Counted from the first letter of the stretch, positions 8,334-16,722 are shown. The stretch: DNA of 44,067 bases from Clostridiaceae bacterium (GCA_012839865.1 DUMO01000070.1:1-44067), one strand, 5' to 3'. Program-made: numbers and translations. Notes: a model not told the origin generated them from the sequence alone.

Positions 8334-9434
8334 TTATTTTTTTAACCTGTATATATTCCCCGGCATCTGTTCCACCAAGCCTTTCAACTCCATCATGATT
8401 ACCAGCGAATTGAGGGTGTTTATGCTTATTCCCGTCAATTCTGAAATATCATCGATATGGAGTTCTTCGTATTTTAAAATATCTAAAATTTTTCTTTCAT
8501 CCTTTCCGATATTGCTGATGATATTACTCTTCCCTGAAATATTAATTTTTCTTTTAATATTTTCAATATAAGAAATTTCCTCAAGAATGTCATCAGCGCA
8601 TGTGACCATTTTTGCTCCTTCCTTGATTAAATTGTTGGTTCCCTTGCTGTTCCATCTGTTTATATTCCCCGGAACAGCAAACACTTCCCTGCCTTGCTCG
8701 AGGGCATAATCTGCCGTAATCAGGGAACCGCTTTTTTCTCCGGCTTCGATTACCGCTACCCCCAATGAAAGGCCGCTGATAATCCTGTTTCGTGCCGGAA
8801 AGTTGTAGTTTAGGGGCTGGGTTCCTACGGTATATTCTGAAATAACAGCACCGCTTTTTATTATTTGCTCCATCAGGTTGGAATTTTCTTTTGGATAAAC
8901 CGTGTCAAGACCGCAGCCAAAAACTGCAATGGTTCTTCCTCCGGCTTTTATCGCCCCGTAATGGGCATGGGAATCAATCCCCCTGGCCATTCCACTTACA
9001 ACTGTGATACCTGCCTGGGCAAGCTCAAAAGCAATGTTTTCAGCCATCTCCAGCCCATAACAGGTGGCCCGTCTTGAGCCCACAATTCCAATGCAATGTT
9101 CATCCGGTATCAGCTTGCCCCTCACATACAATACCACCGGTGGGTCGTATGTGTTTTTAAGGCACTCAGGGTATATCTCGCTTTTGAAGGTAATTATTTC
9201 AATTTTGTTATATAAAGTCGCTTTGTAAACCACTCCTGCTTCTTCACGGTTTTCCGGTGAAATTATCTGCTTTATGTTATTGCCTGTCAAAAAAGGAGCC
9301 AGCTTAAGTTCAGGTATAGTGGCATTCCATACGTTTTCCGCATCTTTAAAAAAATCTATCAGCATTTTGCGTTTAACCGGAGAAACCCCCGGAAGCATGC
9401 TCAGCCACACCCATGGTAATAAATTATTTTTCAT
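8334..9434 (-). CDS. dprA: DNA-processing protein DprA (Smf)
   Basis: DprA binds incoming single-stranded DNA and loads RecA during natural transformation. The 366-aa protein has an N-terminal helical domain (PWVWLSMLPGVSP...). A Rossmann-like DprA core follows with GIVGSRRATCYG, VSGMARGIDSHAHYGA, VFGCGLDTVYP, NFPARNRIISGLS, SGSLITADYALEQGREVFAVPG and GTNNLIKEGA. The C-terminus is a winged helix (residues about 305-366). ATG at 9434 is preferred over the in-frame ATG at 9452 because AAGGAG lies 7 bases before it, inside the longer frame. It sits downstream of yifB in the same direction. Whether the host is naturally competent cannot be told from this window. Confidence 0.95.
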   Translation of the reverse strand: MKNNLLPWVWLSMLPGVSPVKRKMLIDFFKDAENVWNATIPELKLAPFLTGNNIKQIISPENREEAGVVYKATLYNKIEIITFKSEIYPECLKNTYDPPVVLYVRGKLIPDEHCIGIVGSRRATCYGLEMAENIAFELAQAGITVVSGMARGIDSHAHYGAIKAGGRTIAVFGCGLDTVYPKENSNLMEQIIKSGAVISEYTVGTQPLNYNFPARNRIISGLSLGVAVIEAGEKSGSLITADYALEQGREVFAVPGNINRWNSKGTNNLIKEGAKMVTCADDILEEISYIENIKRKINISGKSNIISNIGKDERKILDILKYEELHIDDISELTGISINTLNSLVIMMELKGLVEQMPGNIYRLKK

Positions 9435-9561
9435 TTTTTTACTCCTTGCCATTTAGCATGGAAATCGTTTTTACAAATTTTGATACCCGCCATATGATTC
9501 ACAATCCGGAAGCAGCTGTCAGACTCGTTTAATAATACTGTTTCAAACACTATGCTGTCCG

Positions 9562-11103
9562 TCACAATCCTGCAGCTCTTCGATTCCTGTCAAGGCTTCT
9601 GTATTGTATTGCTTCTGCAACATGTCTTTCACAAATCTGTTCACTTTTATCCATGTCTGCTATTGTCCTTGCCACCTTAAGTATTCGGCTGTGGGCTCTG
9701 GCACTCAAACCCAGTTTTGTAAAGGCTCTCTCCAGCAGTTTCTTGCCTTTGGAGTCAGGCCGGCAGAACATCTCAATGTGTGAAGGCTTAAGCTGGGAAT
9801 TGGAATATATATTAAGGTTTTTATACCTTTCAAGCTGTATTTTCCGGGCTTCGTTCACTCTTTTTCTTATATCGGAGGATTTTTCTCCACTTTTGGTGCT
9901 TTGCAATTCTTTATAGTTAACAGGAGGAACTTCAATTTGAATGTCGATCCTGTCGAGGAGAGGCCCGCTCAGCCTTCCCAGGTATTTTTCAATATCATTT
10001 TGAGTACAGGTGCATTGCTTTGCAGGATCCAGATAATAGCCGCACTTGCAGGGATTCATTGCAGCCAGTAGAAGAAAGTTTGAAGGATAAGTAAGGGTGG
10101 CATTTACCCTGGATATTGTCACATAGCCATCCTCGAGGGGTTGACGCATTACTTCCAGTGCAGACTTGCTGAATTCCGGCAGCTCATCCACAAAGAGAAC
10201 TCCAAAATGAGCCAGGCTTATTTCCCCGGGTTTTGGGATTTTCCCCCCACCAGTCAAACTAATGTCGGAAATGGTATGATGGGGGCTTCTGAAAGGCCTT
10301 TTGGTAACAAGGGACACTCCCTCTGGCAAAACCCCTGCAACACTGTGTATCTTTGTAACCTCAATCGATTCCTCCAGCACCATGTCCGGCAAGATACCCG
10401 GCATTCTCCTGGCAAGCATTGTTTTACCACAGCCGGGGGAACCTATAAGAAGACAATTATGGCCGCCGGAGGCAGCAATCTCCAGGGCTCGTTTCACATT
10501 TGCATGACCTTTCACATCTGAAAAATCCTCATATTCCTCCAGGCTATGTTGAAACAGGGCTTCAACATCAATTTCATGGGCGGTAATTTTTTTCCTGCCG
10601 GCAATATGGTTACATATCTCTTTTATGTTTTTTACAGGAAGAATATCAATGCCCTTTATGACTGCAGCTTCATTTGCATTAACAGAGGGTAAAAACAGGC
10701 TTTTAGTTCCTGTGCCCAGAGCGCAGGATGCCACATTCAATGCGCCATTTATACCTTTTATGTCTCCGTTGAGGGAAAGTTCGCCGATAAACATGCAATC
10801 ATTGTATTCCCGGGAAGGCAGCTGTCCGGTTGCCGCCAGAATCCCCAGGGCTATGGGCAGATCATATGAAGAACCTTCTTTTCTTAAGTCCGCCGGGGCA
10901 AGATTCACGGTAATTCTTCCTATAGGAAACTCAAAGCCCGAATTTTTTATGGCGGCCCTTACCCTTTCTTTTGACTCCTTGACGGCAGTCCCGCCCAAAC
11001 CGACTATATCAAAAGAAGGCAGGCCATTGCTTATGTCGGTTTCAACTTCCACTTTGAATCCATCAATTCCAACAATTCCGCAACTGGTTATTTTGGAAAT
11101 CAT
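9562..11103 (-). CDS. comM: YifB/ComM family magnesium-chelatase-like AAA+ ATPase
   Basis: The 513-aa protein has an N-terminal Lon-protease-like ChlI domain (residues 1-170), a central AAA+ module with Walker A GSPGCGKT (221-228) and Walker B VLFVDELPEF (about 303-312), and a C-terminal Mg-chelatase helical domain ending in the SLDRNRR motif. Four cysteines (CKCGYYLDPAKQCTC) in the AAA+ module are typical of the family. ComM in Gram-negative bacteria is a branch-migration helicase for integrating transforming DNA. That role is transferred by family here. It begins the yifB-dprA-topA row. Its upstream neighbour is a decayed gene closed by a terminator, so it is transcribed independently. Confidence 0.93.
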   Translation of the reverse strand: MISKITSCGIVGIDGFKVEVETDISNGLPSFDIVGLGGTAVKESKERVRAAIKNSGFEFPIGRITVNLAPADLRKEGSSYDLPIALGILAATGQLPSREYNDCMFIGELSLNGDIKGINGALNVASCALGTGTKSLFLPSVNANEAAVIKGIDILPVKNIKEICNHIAGRKKITAHEIDVEALFQHSLEEYEDFSDVKGHANVKRALEIAASGGHNCLLIGSPGCGKTMLARRMPGILPDMVLEESIEVTKIHSVAGVLPEGVSLVTKRPFRSPHHTISDISLTGGGKIPKPGEISLAHFGVLFVDELPEFSKSALEVMRQPLEDGYVTISRVNATLTYPSNFLLLAAMNPCKCGYYLDPAKQCTCTQNDIEKYLGRLSGPLLDRIDIQIEVPPVNYKELQSTKSGEKSSDIRKRVNEARKIQLERYKNLNIYSNSQLKPSHIEMFCRPDSKGKKLLERAFTKLGLSARAHSRILKVARTIADMDKSEQICERHVAEAIQYRSLDRNRRAAGL

Positions 11104-11242
11104 AATATTTTGTGCCTCACATATGTATATTTTTGTATTTGTTGCACTCTGTCAACCATTATACATATGTAGCTGCCAAAATTCAACATGTTTTTTCTTA
11201 AATCCATGTCAATTAAGAAATGGTTCCCCTTCAGTGGAAATG

Positions 11243-11304
11243 TTAAAAAAAATCTCCCTGATACAAAAATATGGCATTAGCCATAAATTTATCAGAGAGA
11301 TTTT
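11243..11304 (-). terminator. Nested-stem terminator after the acyltransferase relic
   Basis: On the minus strand a 13-bp stem with one mismatch (11290-11302 with 11251-11263) encloses an inner ATGGC/GCCAT hairpin and is followed by eight T residues (11250-11243). It separates the acyltransferase relic from yifB. Confidence 0.8.
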
Positions 11305-11365
11305 AAACTTTCCAAAGTCATTACAGTTTGCCGCTTTGCAAAATACACCTCTTAAACCGTCTATC

Positions 11366-12081
11366 TTATGAATTGATACCACAGCTTTTATCTTCAGTGG
11401 CGGAAGCCTTTGGAGCTTCTGCTATACCGAGATAACCTGAGAAGGGTACAAAACTTAAACAATGCACAAAAATCAGTGTTGCCGTCAGGGTAGCGAGAAA
11501 TAGTGCAGTAATCCCTCCCGGCACACTCCACAAATTAGTGAATCCTACAATTCCCGGATATGCCCTGAGGAGTTTTAAAAATATAATATGACTTAAGTAT
11601 ATTCCGAAGGAGTGATTGGAAAACCACAATACCTGTTCATATATCCTGAGCATGAATACATTGCTCAACAGTGAATAAAAGAACACAAAACTAATTACTC
11701 CGTAGAACAAAACAGTAGGCTTGACTGAAGACTCATAGGTGTTGCTCAGCCTTAACCAAACCTGGCAGACAACACCTGGCTTATATCATTCTTTGCATCA
11801 TAAATCAGATATATCAATGTCCATAAAATAAACGGAACAACAATTTTGACAAACCTTTTTCGCACAAAAACCATATAGTTTATCCTGCCCTTTTCATAAT
11901 GCGAGTAGAAGATTGCTGCTCCCGACAAAATGAAAAAAACCGGAATTGCAAACCTCATGCTTTGGTTTATTATATATGCAATATCATTGGATAACGTATA
12001 TGTACTGGAAACATGAATTGCTATAACCGCCAGTGTGGCTATCACCCTTATATAATCCAGGGCTTTTATTCTTGCCGGCAT
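11366..12081 (-). pseudogene. Acyltransferase-3 (OafA/WecH-like) membrane protein, internally deleted and frameshifted
   Basis: The 5' part (12081 to 11752) encodes a typical acyltransferase-3 N-terminus: IKALDYIRVIATLAVIAIHV with the family His, the MRFAIPVFFILSGAAIF helix and a third helix FVKIVVPFILWTLIYLIY. It ends ...SQVLSARFG. The 3' part, in another frame, continues WLRLSNTYESS... with helices FYGVISFVFFYSLL, FGIYLSHIIFLKLL and a last helix, and stops at 11366. Together they make about 235 residues where the family has about 330-370, so roughly 100 residues (the middle helices) are missing and the frame is broken near 11760. Start ATG 12081 has AGAGGAAG in front. Intact members transfer acyl groups to cell-surface glycans. 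This copy should be inactive. Confidence 0.75.
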
Positions 12082-12137
12082 GACATACTTCCTCTTTTTT
12101 GGTTCATGCATCAACTGTTTCAGCCGTCTGTCATTAT

Positions 12138-12170
12138 AAAGATACCGGCAAGGTTATTGCCGGTATCTTT
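12138..12170 (-). terminator. Terminator of hflK-hflC
   Basis: AAAGATACCGGCAA (12138-12151) and TTGCCGGTATCTTT (12157-12170) form a perfect 14-bp stem with a 5-base loop. It lies 12 bases beyond the hflC stop. The T-run is short (TCTTTAT). Confidence 0.75.
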
Positions 12171-12182
12171 TGAATAATGTCC

Positions 12183-13157
12183 CTATTCAATTCCAAAAAG
12201 ATATTTTGCAAAGGGGCTGTCGGAATCAATTACAATTGTTGTATTCCCACTGAGAGTCTTTTTGTATGCCTCAAGGGTTCTCCAGAACTCGTAAAATTCA
12301 GGGTCTTTGTTGTATGCTTCTGCATAAATGGCGAGGGCTTCAGCATCACCTTCACCTCTGATTCTTTCTGCCTGCTCGTATGCCTGGGCTTCAATTATGG
12401 TACACTGTTTATCAGCATTGGAGCGTATTTTTTGTGCCTCCTCCTGGCCTTCAGACCGGTATGTCCGGGCAGCCCTTTCCCTTTCGGTTCTCATCCTGTT
12501 GAATATGTTGTTGTAGGTTTCCTGGGGCAGGTCTGTTCTTTTGATTCTTATGTCAACCACCCTTACCCCAAACTCCTGCATATGTTCATTTGATTCCACC
12601 ACGGTTCTTTTAAGCATATCCTCCACATATTGTTTATCGCCAATAACAACATGGGCGTTTACTTTTCCGATTTCTTCATTGAGCTTGGAGTACAAAATGT
12701 CCTCAATCCTCGATTGAGCGCTTATCTGGTTAAGGTCCGCGGCAGCAAACAATGCGGGATTGTCGATTTCCCAAATTACATAGTTGTCAAGAACCAACTG
12801 TTTTTTGTCCAGTGTGGTGACCTCCCGGGCATCCGTATCGTAAACAAGCTTCAAATCGGTATAATATTTAACCTTTTGTATAAAAGGTATTTTGAAAAAG
12901 ATACCTTTTCCGGTTATTACATCAATGCCCTTAACTTCTTCTTTCAGCTTTGCGTCGCCTTCGCCGACAACTATCCTGATGATTTTGTTAAACTGGGTTA
13001 CAACTGCCTGCTCCCTCTCATCAACTGAAAAAAAGCAAAGGTTGAACAATATGGAAAGCAAAATCACACAGCCTATAACAATTGCTGCGACCTTGAAAAC
13101 TCCCTTGTACTTGTTCATATCAAAGTTTTTGTAGTTCACGGTATTGTCAATATTCAT
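12183..13157 (-). CDS. hflC: HflC-type SPFH/band-7 membrane protein
   Basis: HflC with HflK forms a large membrane cage that modulates the FtsH protease in Gram-negative bacteria. The clostridial role is less studied. The 324-aa protein has a cytoplasmic N-terminus, one TM helix at about residues 22-42 (VAAIVIGCVILLSILFNLCF), the band-7 domain (VDEREQAVVTQFNKI to about residue 210) and a C-terminal coiled coil (RTERERAARTYRSEGQEEAQ, ...GEGDAEALAIYAEAYNKDPEFYEF). The last stretch (EFWRTLEAYK...) is characteristic of HflC. ATG 13157 has AGGAGGGG with 6-base spacing. It follows hflK by 14 bases in one operon. No ftsH is in the window. Confidence 0.9.
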   Translation of the reverse strand: MNIDNTVNYKNFDMNKYKGVFKVAAIVIGCVILLSILFNLCFFSVDEREQAVVTQFNKIIRIVVGEGDAKLKEEVKGIDVITGKGIFFKIPFIQKVKYYTDLKLVYDTDAREVTTLDKKQLVLDNYVIWEIDNPALFAAADLNQISAQSRIEDILYSKLNEEIGKVNAHVVIGDKQYVEDMLKRTVVESNEHMQEFGVRVVDIRIKRTDLPQETYNNIFNRMRTERERAARTYRSEGQEEAQKIRSNADKQCTIIEAQAYEQAERIRGEGDAEALAIYAEAYNKDPEFYEFWRTLEAYKKTLSGNTTIVIDSDSPFAKYLFGIE

Positions 13158-13171
13158 TCTCGTCCCCTCCT

Positions 13172-14110
13172 TTACTGGTTTTTCAGAGATTCAAGCGGCA
13201 GGAACTTGATTGTGCCGCTGTCACCATCGACTATATACTTGTTAAGACCCGGAAGTATTTTTTCCATCATCTCAAGGTACATACGGGTTCTTGTTACTTC
13301 TTCACCCATCTTATAGCGCTCAAGTATCTGCACAAAGTTGGCAACATCACCTCTTGCCTCGGCTATTCTCTTTTCCTTGTATGCTTCAGCTTCGTTGATT
13401 ATCTGGGCCGCATTACCCCTGGCCTTTGGCAGGACTTCATTGGCATAGCTTTCTGCTTCGTTTATATAACTGTTTTTATCTTCCCTTGCATTTGTAACAT
13501 CCTTAAATGCATCGTCCACTTCTTCAGGAGCACTTACATCCTGAAACTGAACTGCAGTAATTGTAATACCCATATTGTAACTGTCGCAGATTTCCTGAAG
13601 GTCAGCTTTTATTTCGCTCTGAATTCCTGATTTGTTGTCTGTCAGAACTTCATCCAAAATATGGTTTGCCACAACCCTTCTGATGGCCGACTCAGCAGCT
13701 GCCAAAAGAGTTTTGTTCTGATCACGTACATTAAAAAGATAATCCTTAATATCCTTTATTCTATACTGAACTACAGTTTCTACATCCACCAGGTTTTCAT
13801 CCCCTGTAATCATCATTGACTGTTGCGGGTTGTCTTTATACGACGGGCTCCTGTTAAAACCACCCTCATCAACGGTTATAAACCCGATTTCTATTCTTCT
13901 GGGCTCAACCACATTAAGTATCTCAACCTGGTCAATTGGATAAGGCATATGCCAGTTAAGACCAGCTTCAGTTATAGTGTCAATGTACTTCCCAAATCTC
14001 AAAACAACAGCCTGCTCACCGGACTGAACTGTGTAAAACCCGGATGCAAACCATATTCCGGCAATAACCAAAGCGACAAGAAGCGCAACTGCACCTGTAA
14101 TTTTCTTCAT
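13172..14110 (-). CDS. hflK: HflK-type SPFH/band-7 membrane protein
   Basis: This 312-aa partner of HflC has one TM helix at residues about 5-25 (GAVALLVALVIAGIWFASGF). The band-7 domain runs from VQSGEQAVVLRFGKY to VSAPEEVDDAFKDV, followed by an Ala/Glu-rich coiled coil (NEAESYANEVLPKARG..., EAEAYKEKRIAEARGD) and the HflK-like end RMYLEMMEKILPG. ATG 14110 is chosen because a weak GTGGGG lies just upstream and the helix then sits at the usual position; the frame extends upstream to 14203 without support. It is the first gene of the hflK-hflC operon. Confidence 0.9.
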   Translation of the reverse strand: MKKITGAVALLVALVIAGIWFASGFYTVQSGEQAVVLRFGKYIDTITEAGLNWHMPYPIDQVEILNVVEPRRIEIGFITVDEGGFNRSPSYKDNPQQSMMITGDENLVDVETVVQYRIKDIKDYLFNVRDQNKTLLAAAESAIRRVVANHILDEVLTDNKSGIQSEIKADLQEICDSYNMGITITAVQFQDVSAPEEVDDAFKDVTNAREDKNSYINEAESYANEVLPKARGNAAQIINEAEAYKEKRIAEARGDVANFVQILERYKMGEEVTRTRMYLEMMEKILPGLNKYIVDGDSGTIKFLPLESLKNQ

Positions 14111-14207
14111 ACATGACCCCACTTTCTCTTTTTTTTTTATTGCAGAGTGCTGAAGCCAAATGAAAAAAGCTTGTTTAAATAACAGCATCCTGCAATTTTT
14201 CATATAA

Positions 14208-14237
14208 ATTATAACAAAATGGCAGAAGTTAACTCAA
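14208..14237 (-). promoter_or_regulatory. Candidate sigma-A promoter of hflK-hflC
   Basis: On the minus strand TTGAGT (14232-14237) and TATAAT (14208-14213) are 18 bases apart, about 98 bases upstream of the chosen hflK start. Confidence 0.5.
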
Positions 14238-14257
14238 TGGTTTTTGCAAATAAATAC

Positions 14258-14303
14258 GGGGACCAGGGGGACGGTTCCCTCTTGGTCCCCTTCCCCCTGG
14301 TCC
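14258..14303. repeat. GGGACGGTTC-type hairpin repeat, copy 1
   Basis: GGGGACCA (14258-14265) pairs with TGGTCCCC (14283-14290), and pairing continues inward to a loop containing ACGGTTC. An overlapping alternative pairs GGACCAGGGGGA (14260-14271) with TCCCCCTGGTCC (14292-14303). The core GGGACGGTTC recurs at 31864-31873 in a hairpin of different stem sequence. This is consistent with a REP/BIME-like family. No transposase is adjacent. Confidence 0.55.
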
Positions 14304-14391
14304 TCATCCCTGTCTTACAAACAATTGTAACAGTTTTTTAACACCTGAATATTATAGATACGTAGGCAATTTGTTAAAGGGAGGTTTTGCT

Positions 14392-14535
14392 ATGCCGGAC
14401 GGATTAAGCAGCATTCCGGTTTATGATGACCGGGGCAAAAACGTAGGAGGAATTTTTGGGGACAACGCAGAAATCCTGTTTTTCATCCTTGTATTTCTGT
14501 TCTTGTTTTTTAATGGTTTTAACAAGAAATGTTAA
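14392..14535 (+). CDS. Small single-pass membrane peptide (47 aa)
   Basis: The peptide is MPDGLSSIPVYDD..., a polar Gly-rich start (RGKNVGGIFGDNAE), then a strongly hydrophobic helix (ILFFILVFLFLFFNGF) and NKKC. ATG 14392 follows GGGAGG with 7-base spacing, the best evidence that it is translated. The layout (a short acidic/Gly head and a C-terminal Phe/Leu helix) recalls small sporulation-associated membrane peptides of Firmicutes such as the YjcZ type, but I cannot assign it. It lies alone on the plus strand between the divergent hflK promoter region and nrdR, inside a stretch that otherwise looks empty. Confidence 0.6.
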   Translation: MPDGLSSIPVYDDRGKNVGGIFGDNAEILFFILVFLFLFFNGFNKKC

Positions 14536-14560
14536 TGTGACCTAAAACTTTTCAAAGTTC

Positions 14561-14640
14561 GGGAGCCTGCAGAAGTTTAATTTTTTGAATAATAAAAAAA
14601 TAAATCCAGACCAAATCTACTTAATCAGGCTCCCTTGTTT
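14561..14640 (+). terminator. Long-loop terminator-like hairpin after the 47-aa peptide
   Basis: GGGAGCCTG (14561-14569) and CAGGCTCCC (14626-14634) are perfect 9-bp complements with a 56-base AT-rich loop, followed by TTGTTTTTT on the plus strand. The long loop is unusual. It lies between the convergent small gene and nrdR. Confidence 0.45.
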
Positions 14641-14641
14641 T

Positions 14642-15097
14642 TTACTTTTCCTTTATCAGTTTTTTGACTTCATCCATAAAAGTGTTTATATCCTTGAACT
14701 GTCTGTACACTGAAGCAAAGCGCACATAAGCAACCTCATCAAGATCCTTCAGTTTTTCCATTATCATCTCACCTATTTCGTGGGTTGAAATTTCTCTTTT
14801 TTGCGAAGAATATACATAACTCTCGATTTCATCAGCTACCCTTTCCAGGTCGCTTATGGAAACAGGTCTTTTTTCGCAGGCTTTAATCATACCCTTAAGA
14901 ATTTTGTCCCTGTTGAAGACTTCTCTGGACTTGTCTTTTTTCACAACCATAACTGCTATGTTTTCAATTTTTTCGTATGTAGTGTATCTTCTATTGCATT
15001 TTAAGCATTCTCTTCTTCTCCGGATTGCAGAACCCTCATCAGTTGGCCTGGAGTCAATTACTTTATCCTCCATATGCCCGCAATATGGACATTTCAT
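14642..15097 (-). CDS. nrdR: Transcriptional repressor NrdR
   Basis: NrdR represses ribonucleotide reductase genes when dATP is bound. The 151-aa length is typical. It has an N-terminal zinc ribbon ([15 protein letters not shown] at residues 3-17, with [12 protein letters not shown] at 31-42) and an ATP-cone ([28 protein letters not shown], residues about 53-80). It ends the row spoIIGA-sigE-sigG-ylmC-nrdR, a common order in Clostridia. No ribonucleotide reductase gene is in the window. Confidence 0.95.
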   Translation of the reverse strand: MKCPYCGHMEDKVIDSRPTDEGSAIRRRRECLKCNRRYTTYEKIENIAVMVVKKDKSREVFNRDKILKGMIKACEKRPVSISDLERVADEIESYVYSSQKREISTHEIGEMIMEKLKDLDEVAYVRFASVYRQFKDINTFMDEVKKLIKEK

Positions 15098-15292
15098 CCT
15101 ATGTGCCCCCCAATATCGTATTCCAATTAAATATTATTGGTATATAAAGTTCCTATATTATCTTATCGTCCATAATTTTAAAAAAATAAAGCGGCTGTTT
15201 GTGTTGTTGTCCATATTATAACATATAAAAACTCAAGACCGCAACAAAGGCTATGCCGACGGCATTCTCCCCCACCGGCCGGTTGCAAAGTG

Positions 15293-15556
15293 CTAGTCAA
15301 AGTACTTTCGCAGGAAGCGTTCGTCCACATCCACCAGAATAATATCTTCGCCTATTTTCCTGATTTTTTCCCATGGAATCAAAATTTCGTTTTCGCTTCC
15401 TATAATACCGAAAATTTTGTTGCTGGTAGGAATAACTATAGCTTCAACTCTACCATCAATAAAGTTGATTTCCACATCACTGACAAACCCCAGCCTTCTT
15501 CCGTCGCTTAAATTTATTACTTCCTTGTTCCTGAACTCCGAAGAACGATTCAGCAT
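15293..15556 (-). CDS. ylmC: YlmC/YmxH family PRC-barrel protein (sporulation-associated)
   Basis: This 87-aa PRC-barrel protein shows RNKEVINLSDGRRLGFVSDVEIN, then DGRVEAIVIPT and ENEILIPWEKIRKIGEDIILVDVD, the usual YlmC/YmxH pattern. ATG 15556 is chosen over the upstream in-frame start at 15601 because GGTGG lies about 6 bases before it and homologues begin near this point. Its position between sigG and nrdR is the conserved clostridial one. The molecular function is not established; members are often linked to spore formation. Confidence 0.88.
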   Translation of the reverse strand: MLNRSSEFRNKEVINLSDGRRLGFVSDVEINFIDGRVEAIVIPTSNKIFGIIGSENEILIPWEKIRKIGEDIILVDVDERFLRKYFD

Positions 15557-15742
15557 AACACACCACCCATTCCTTTCAGGTTGGCATTTAAGCACAGTCA
15601 TAATAATATATATGCCGGCACAGGTGGAATATGGCTGAACCTTTGGAAAAAAAGAAACTATCGGCAGGTGTATCGTCTTTATAAGTTACACATATGGTTT
15701 GAAAGGTATATCGAATAAAGGAGGTAAAATCCGTATTTATAA

Positions 15743-16516
15743 TTATATATACTTGCGCATATGGGCCAGTGCAGTCTTTTCCAGCCTGGAAACCTGGGCC
15801 TGGGAAATTCCTATTTCTTCAGCTACCTCCATCTGTGTTCTTCCCTGAAAGAATCTTAAATTCAAAATCAGTTTTTCCCTGTCGTTAAGTTTCCGCATTG
15901 CTTCCTTCAATGCAATCCCTTCCAGCCAGTTTTCATCCTTGTTCTTATCGTCGCTTACCTGGTCCATAACATATATGGCATCTCCCCCGTCGTGGTATAC
16001 GGATTCAAACAGGGAAACAGGATCCTGGATGGCATCCAGGGCAAAGACAACCTCCTCCTTTGGCAGGTTGAGCTCTTTGGCAATTTCAGAAATGGTAGGT
16101 TCCTTTGAGTTCAAATTTGTCAGCCGCTCCTTGGCCTGAAGGGCTTTGTATGCAATGTCTCTTAAAGAACGGCTTACACGGATGGAGTTGTTGTCCCTTA
16201 AATACCTTCTTATTTCGCCAATTATCATTGGTACCGCATAGGTGGAAAATTTAACATTATGTGAAGTATCAAAATTATCAATCGCTTTAATTAAACCAAT
16301 ACAACCTACTTGAAACAGGTCGTCCACGTATTCTCCTCTATTGTTGAATCTTTGAATTACACTCAATACAAGGCGCAGATTGCCCTTAATGAATTCTTCC
16401 CTCGCCGAGTCATCACCTTTATGAATTCTTTCAAACAATTTCATTTTTTCTTCATTGCTTAAAACCGGCAGTTTGGCAGTATTAACACCGCATATTTCAA
16501 CTTTATTTACCAGCAT
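15743..16516 (-). CDS. sigG: RNA polymerase sporulation sigma factor sigma-G (late forespore)
   Basis: This 257-aa sigma-70 family protein directs late forespore transcription. It carries the sigma-G N-terminus (NKVEICGVNTAKLPVLSNEE), region 2 (GNLRLVLSVIQRFNNRGEYVD, then DLFQVGCIGLIKAIDNFD and FSTYAVPMIIGEIRRYLRDN), region 3 and region 4 (LNDREKLILNLRFFQGRTQ, with EVAEEIGISQAQVSRLEK). ATG 16516 has GGGAGG with 7-base spacing. It follows sigE by 187 bases, room for its own sigma-G-dependent promoter, though I saw no convincing match. In Bacillus it is also read through from the spoIIG promoter. Confidence 0.97.
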   Translation of the reverse strand: MLVNKVEICGVNTAKLPVLSNEEKMKLFERIHKGDDSAREEFIKGNLRLVLSVIQRFNNRGEYVDDLFQVGCIGLIKAIDNFDTSHNVKFSTYAVPMIIGEIRRYLRDNNSIRVSRSLRDIAYKALQAKERLTNLNSKEPTISEIAKELNLPKEEVVFALDAIQDPVSLFESVYHDGGDAIYVMDQVSDDKNKDENWLEGIALKEAMRKLNDREKLILNLRFFQGRTQMEVAEEIGISQAQVSRLEKTALAHMRKYI

Positions 16517-16648
16517 AAAACAACCTCCCCGGCAACTTTACTGTCAATATTCATTATTGCCACGAAGGTCATTTTTATACTGTAAGCATATTAAAAAAAA
16601 TTTCGTCAAATCCCCTTGACAAGCCTTGTACCAAAGGCAATTCAACCC

Positions 16649-16722
16649 TTTTCAGGCACTTTTGTTTTAAACCGTTATGCTGATTTTTTCAGGCACTTTT
16701 GTTTTACACCATTCTGCTGATT
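16649..16722 (-). repeat. 37-bp tandem duplication covering the 3' end of sigE
   Basis: The 37-base segments 16649-16685 and 16686-16722 match at 34 of 37 positions. The second copy contains the last codons and stop of sigE. The first lies just downstream in the sigE-sigG gap. Confidence 0.85.

Noticed and set aside
14110-14203. 31-residue N-terminal extension of HflK
   Set aside because: It has no RBS at 14203 and would place the TM helix far from the usual N-terminal position; ATG 14110 is preferred.
16517-16620. Sigma-G promoter upstream of sigG
   Set aside because: TGAATA occurs, but no correctly spaced -10 element exists without overlapping the RBS, so I did not annotate it.
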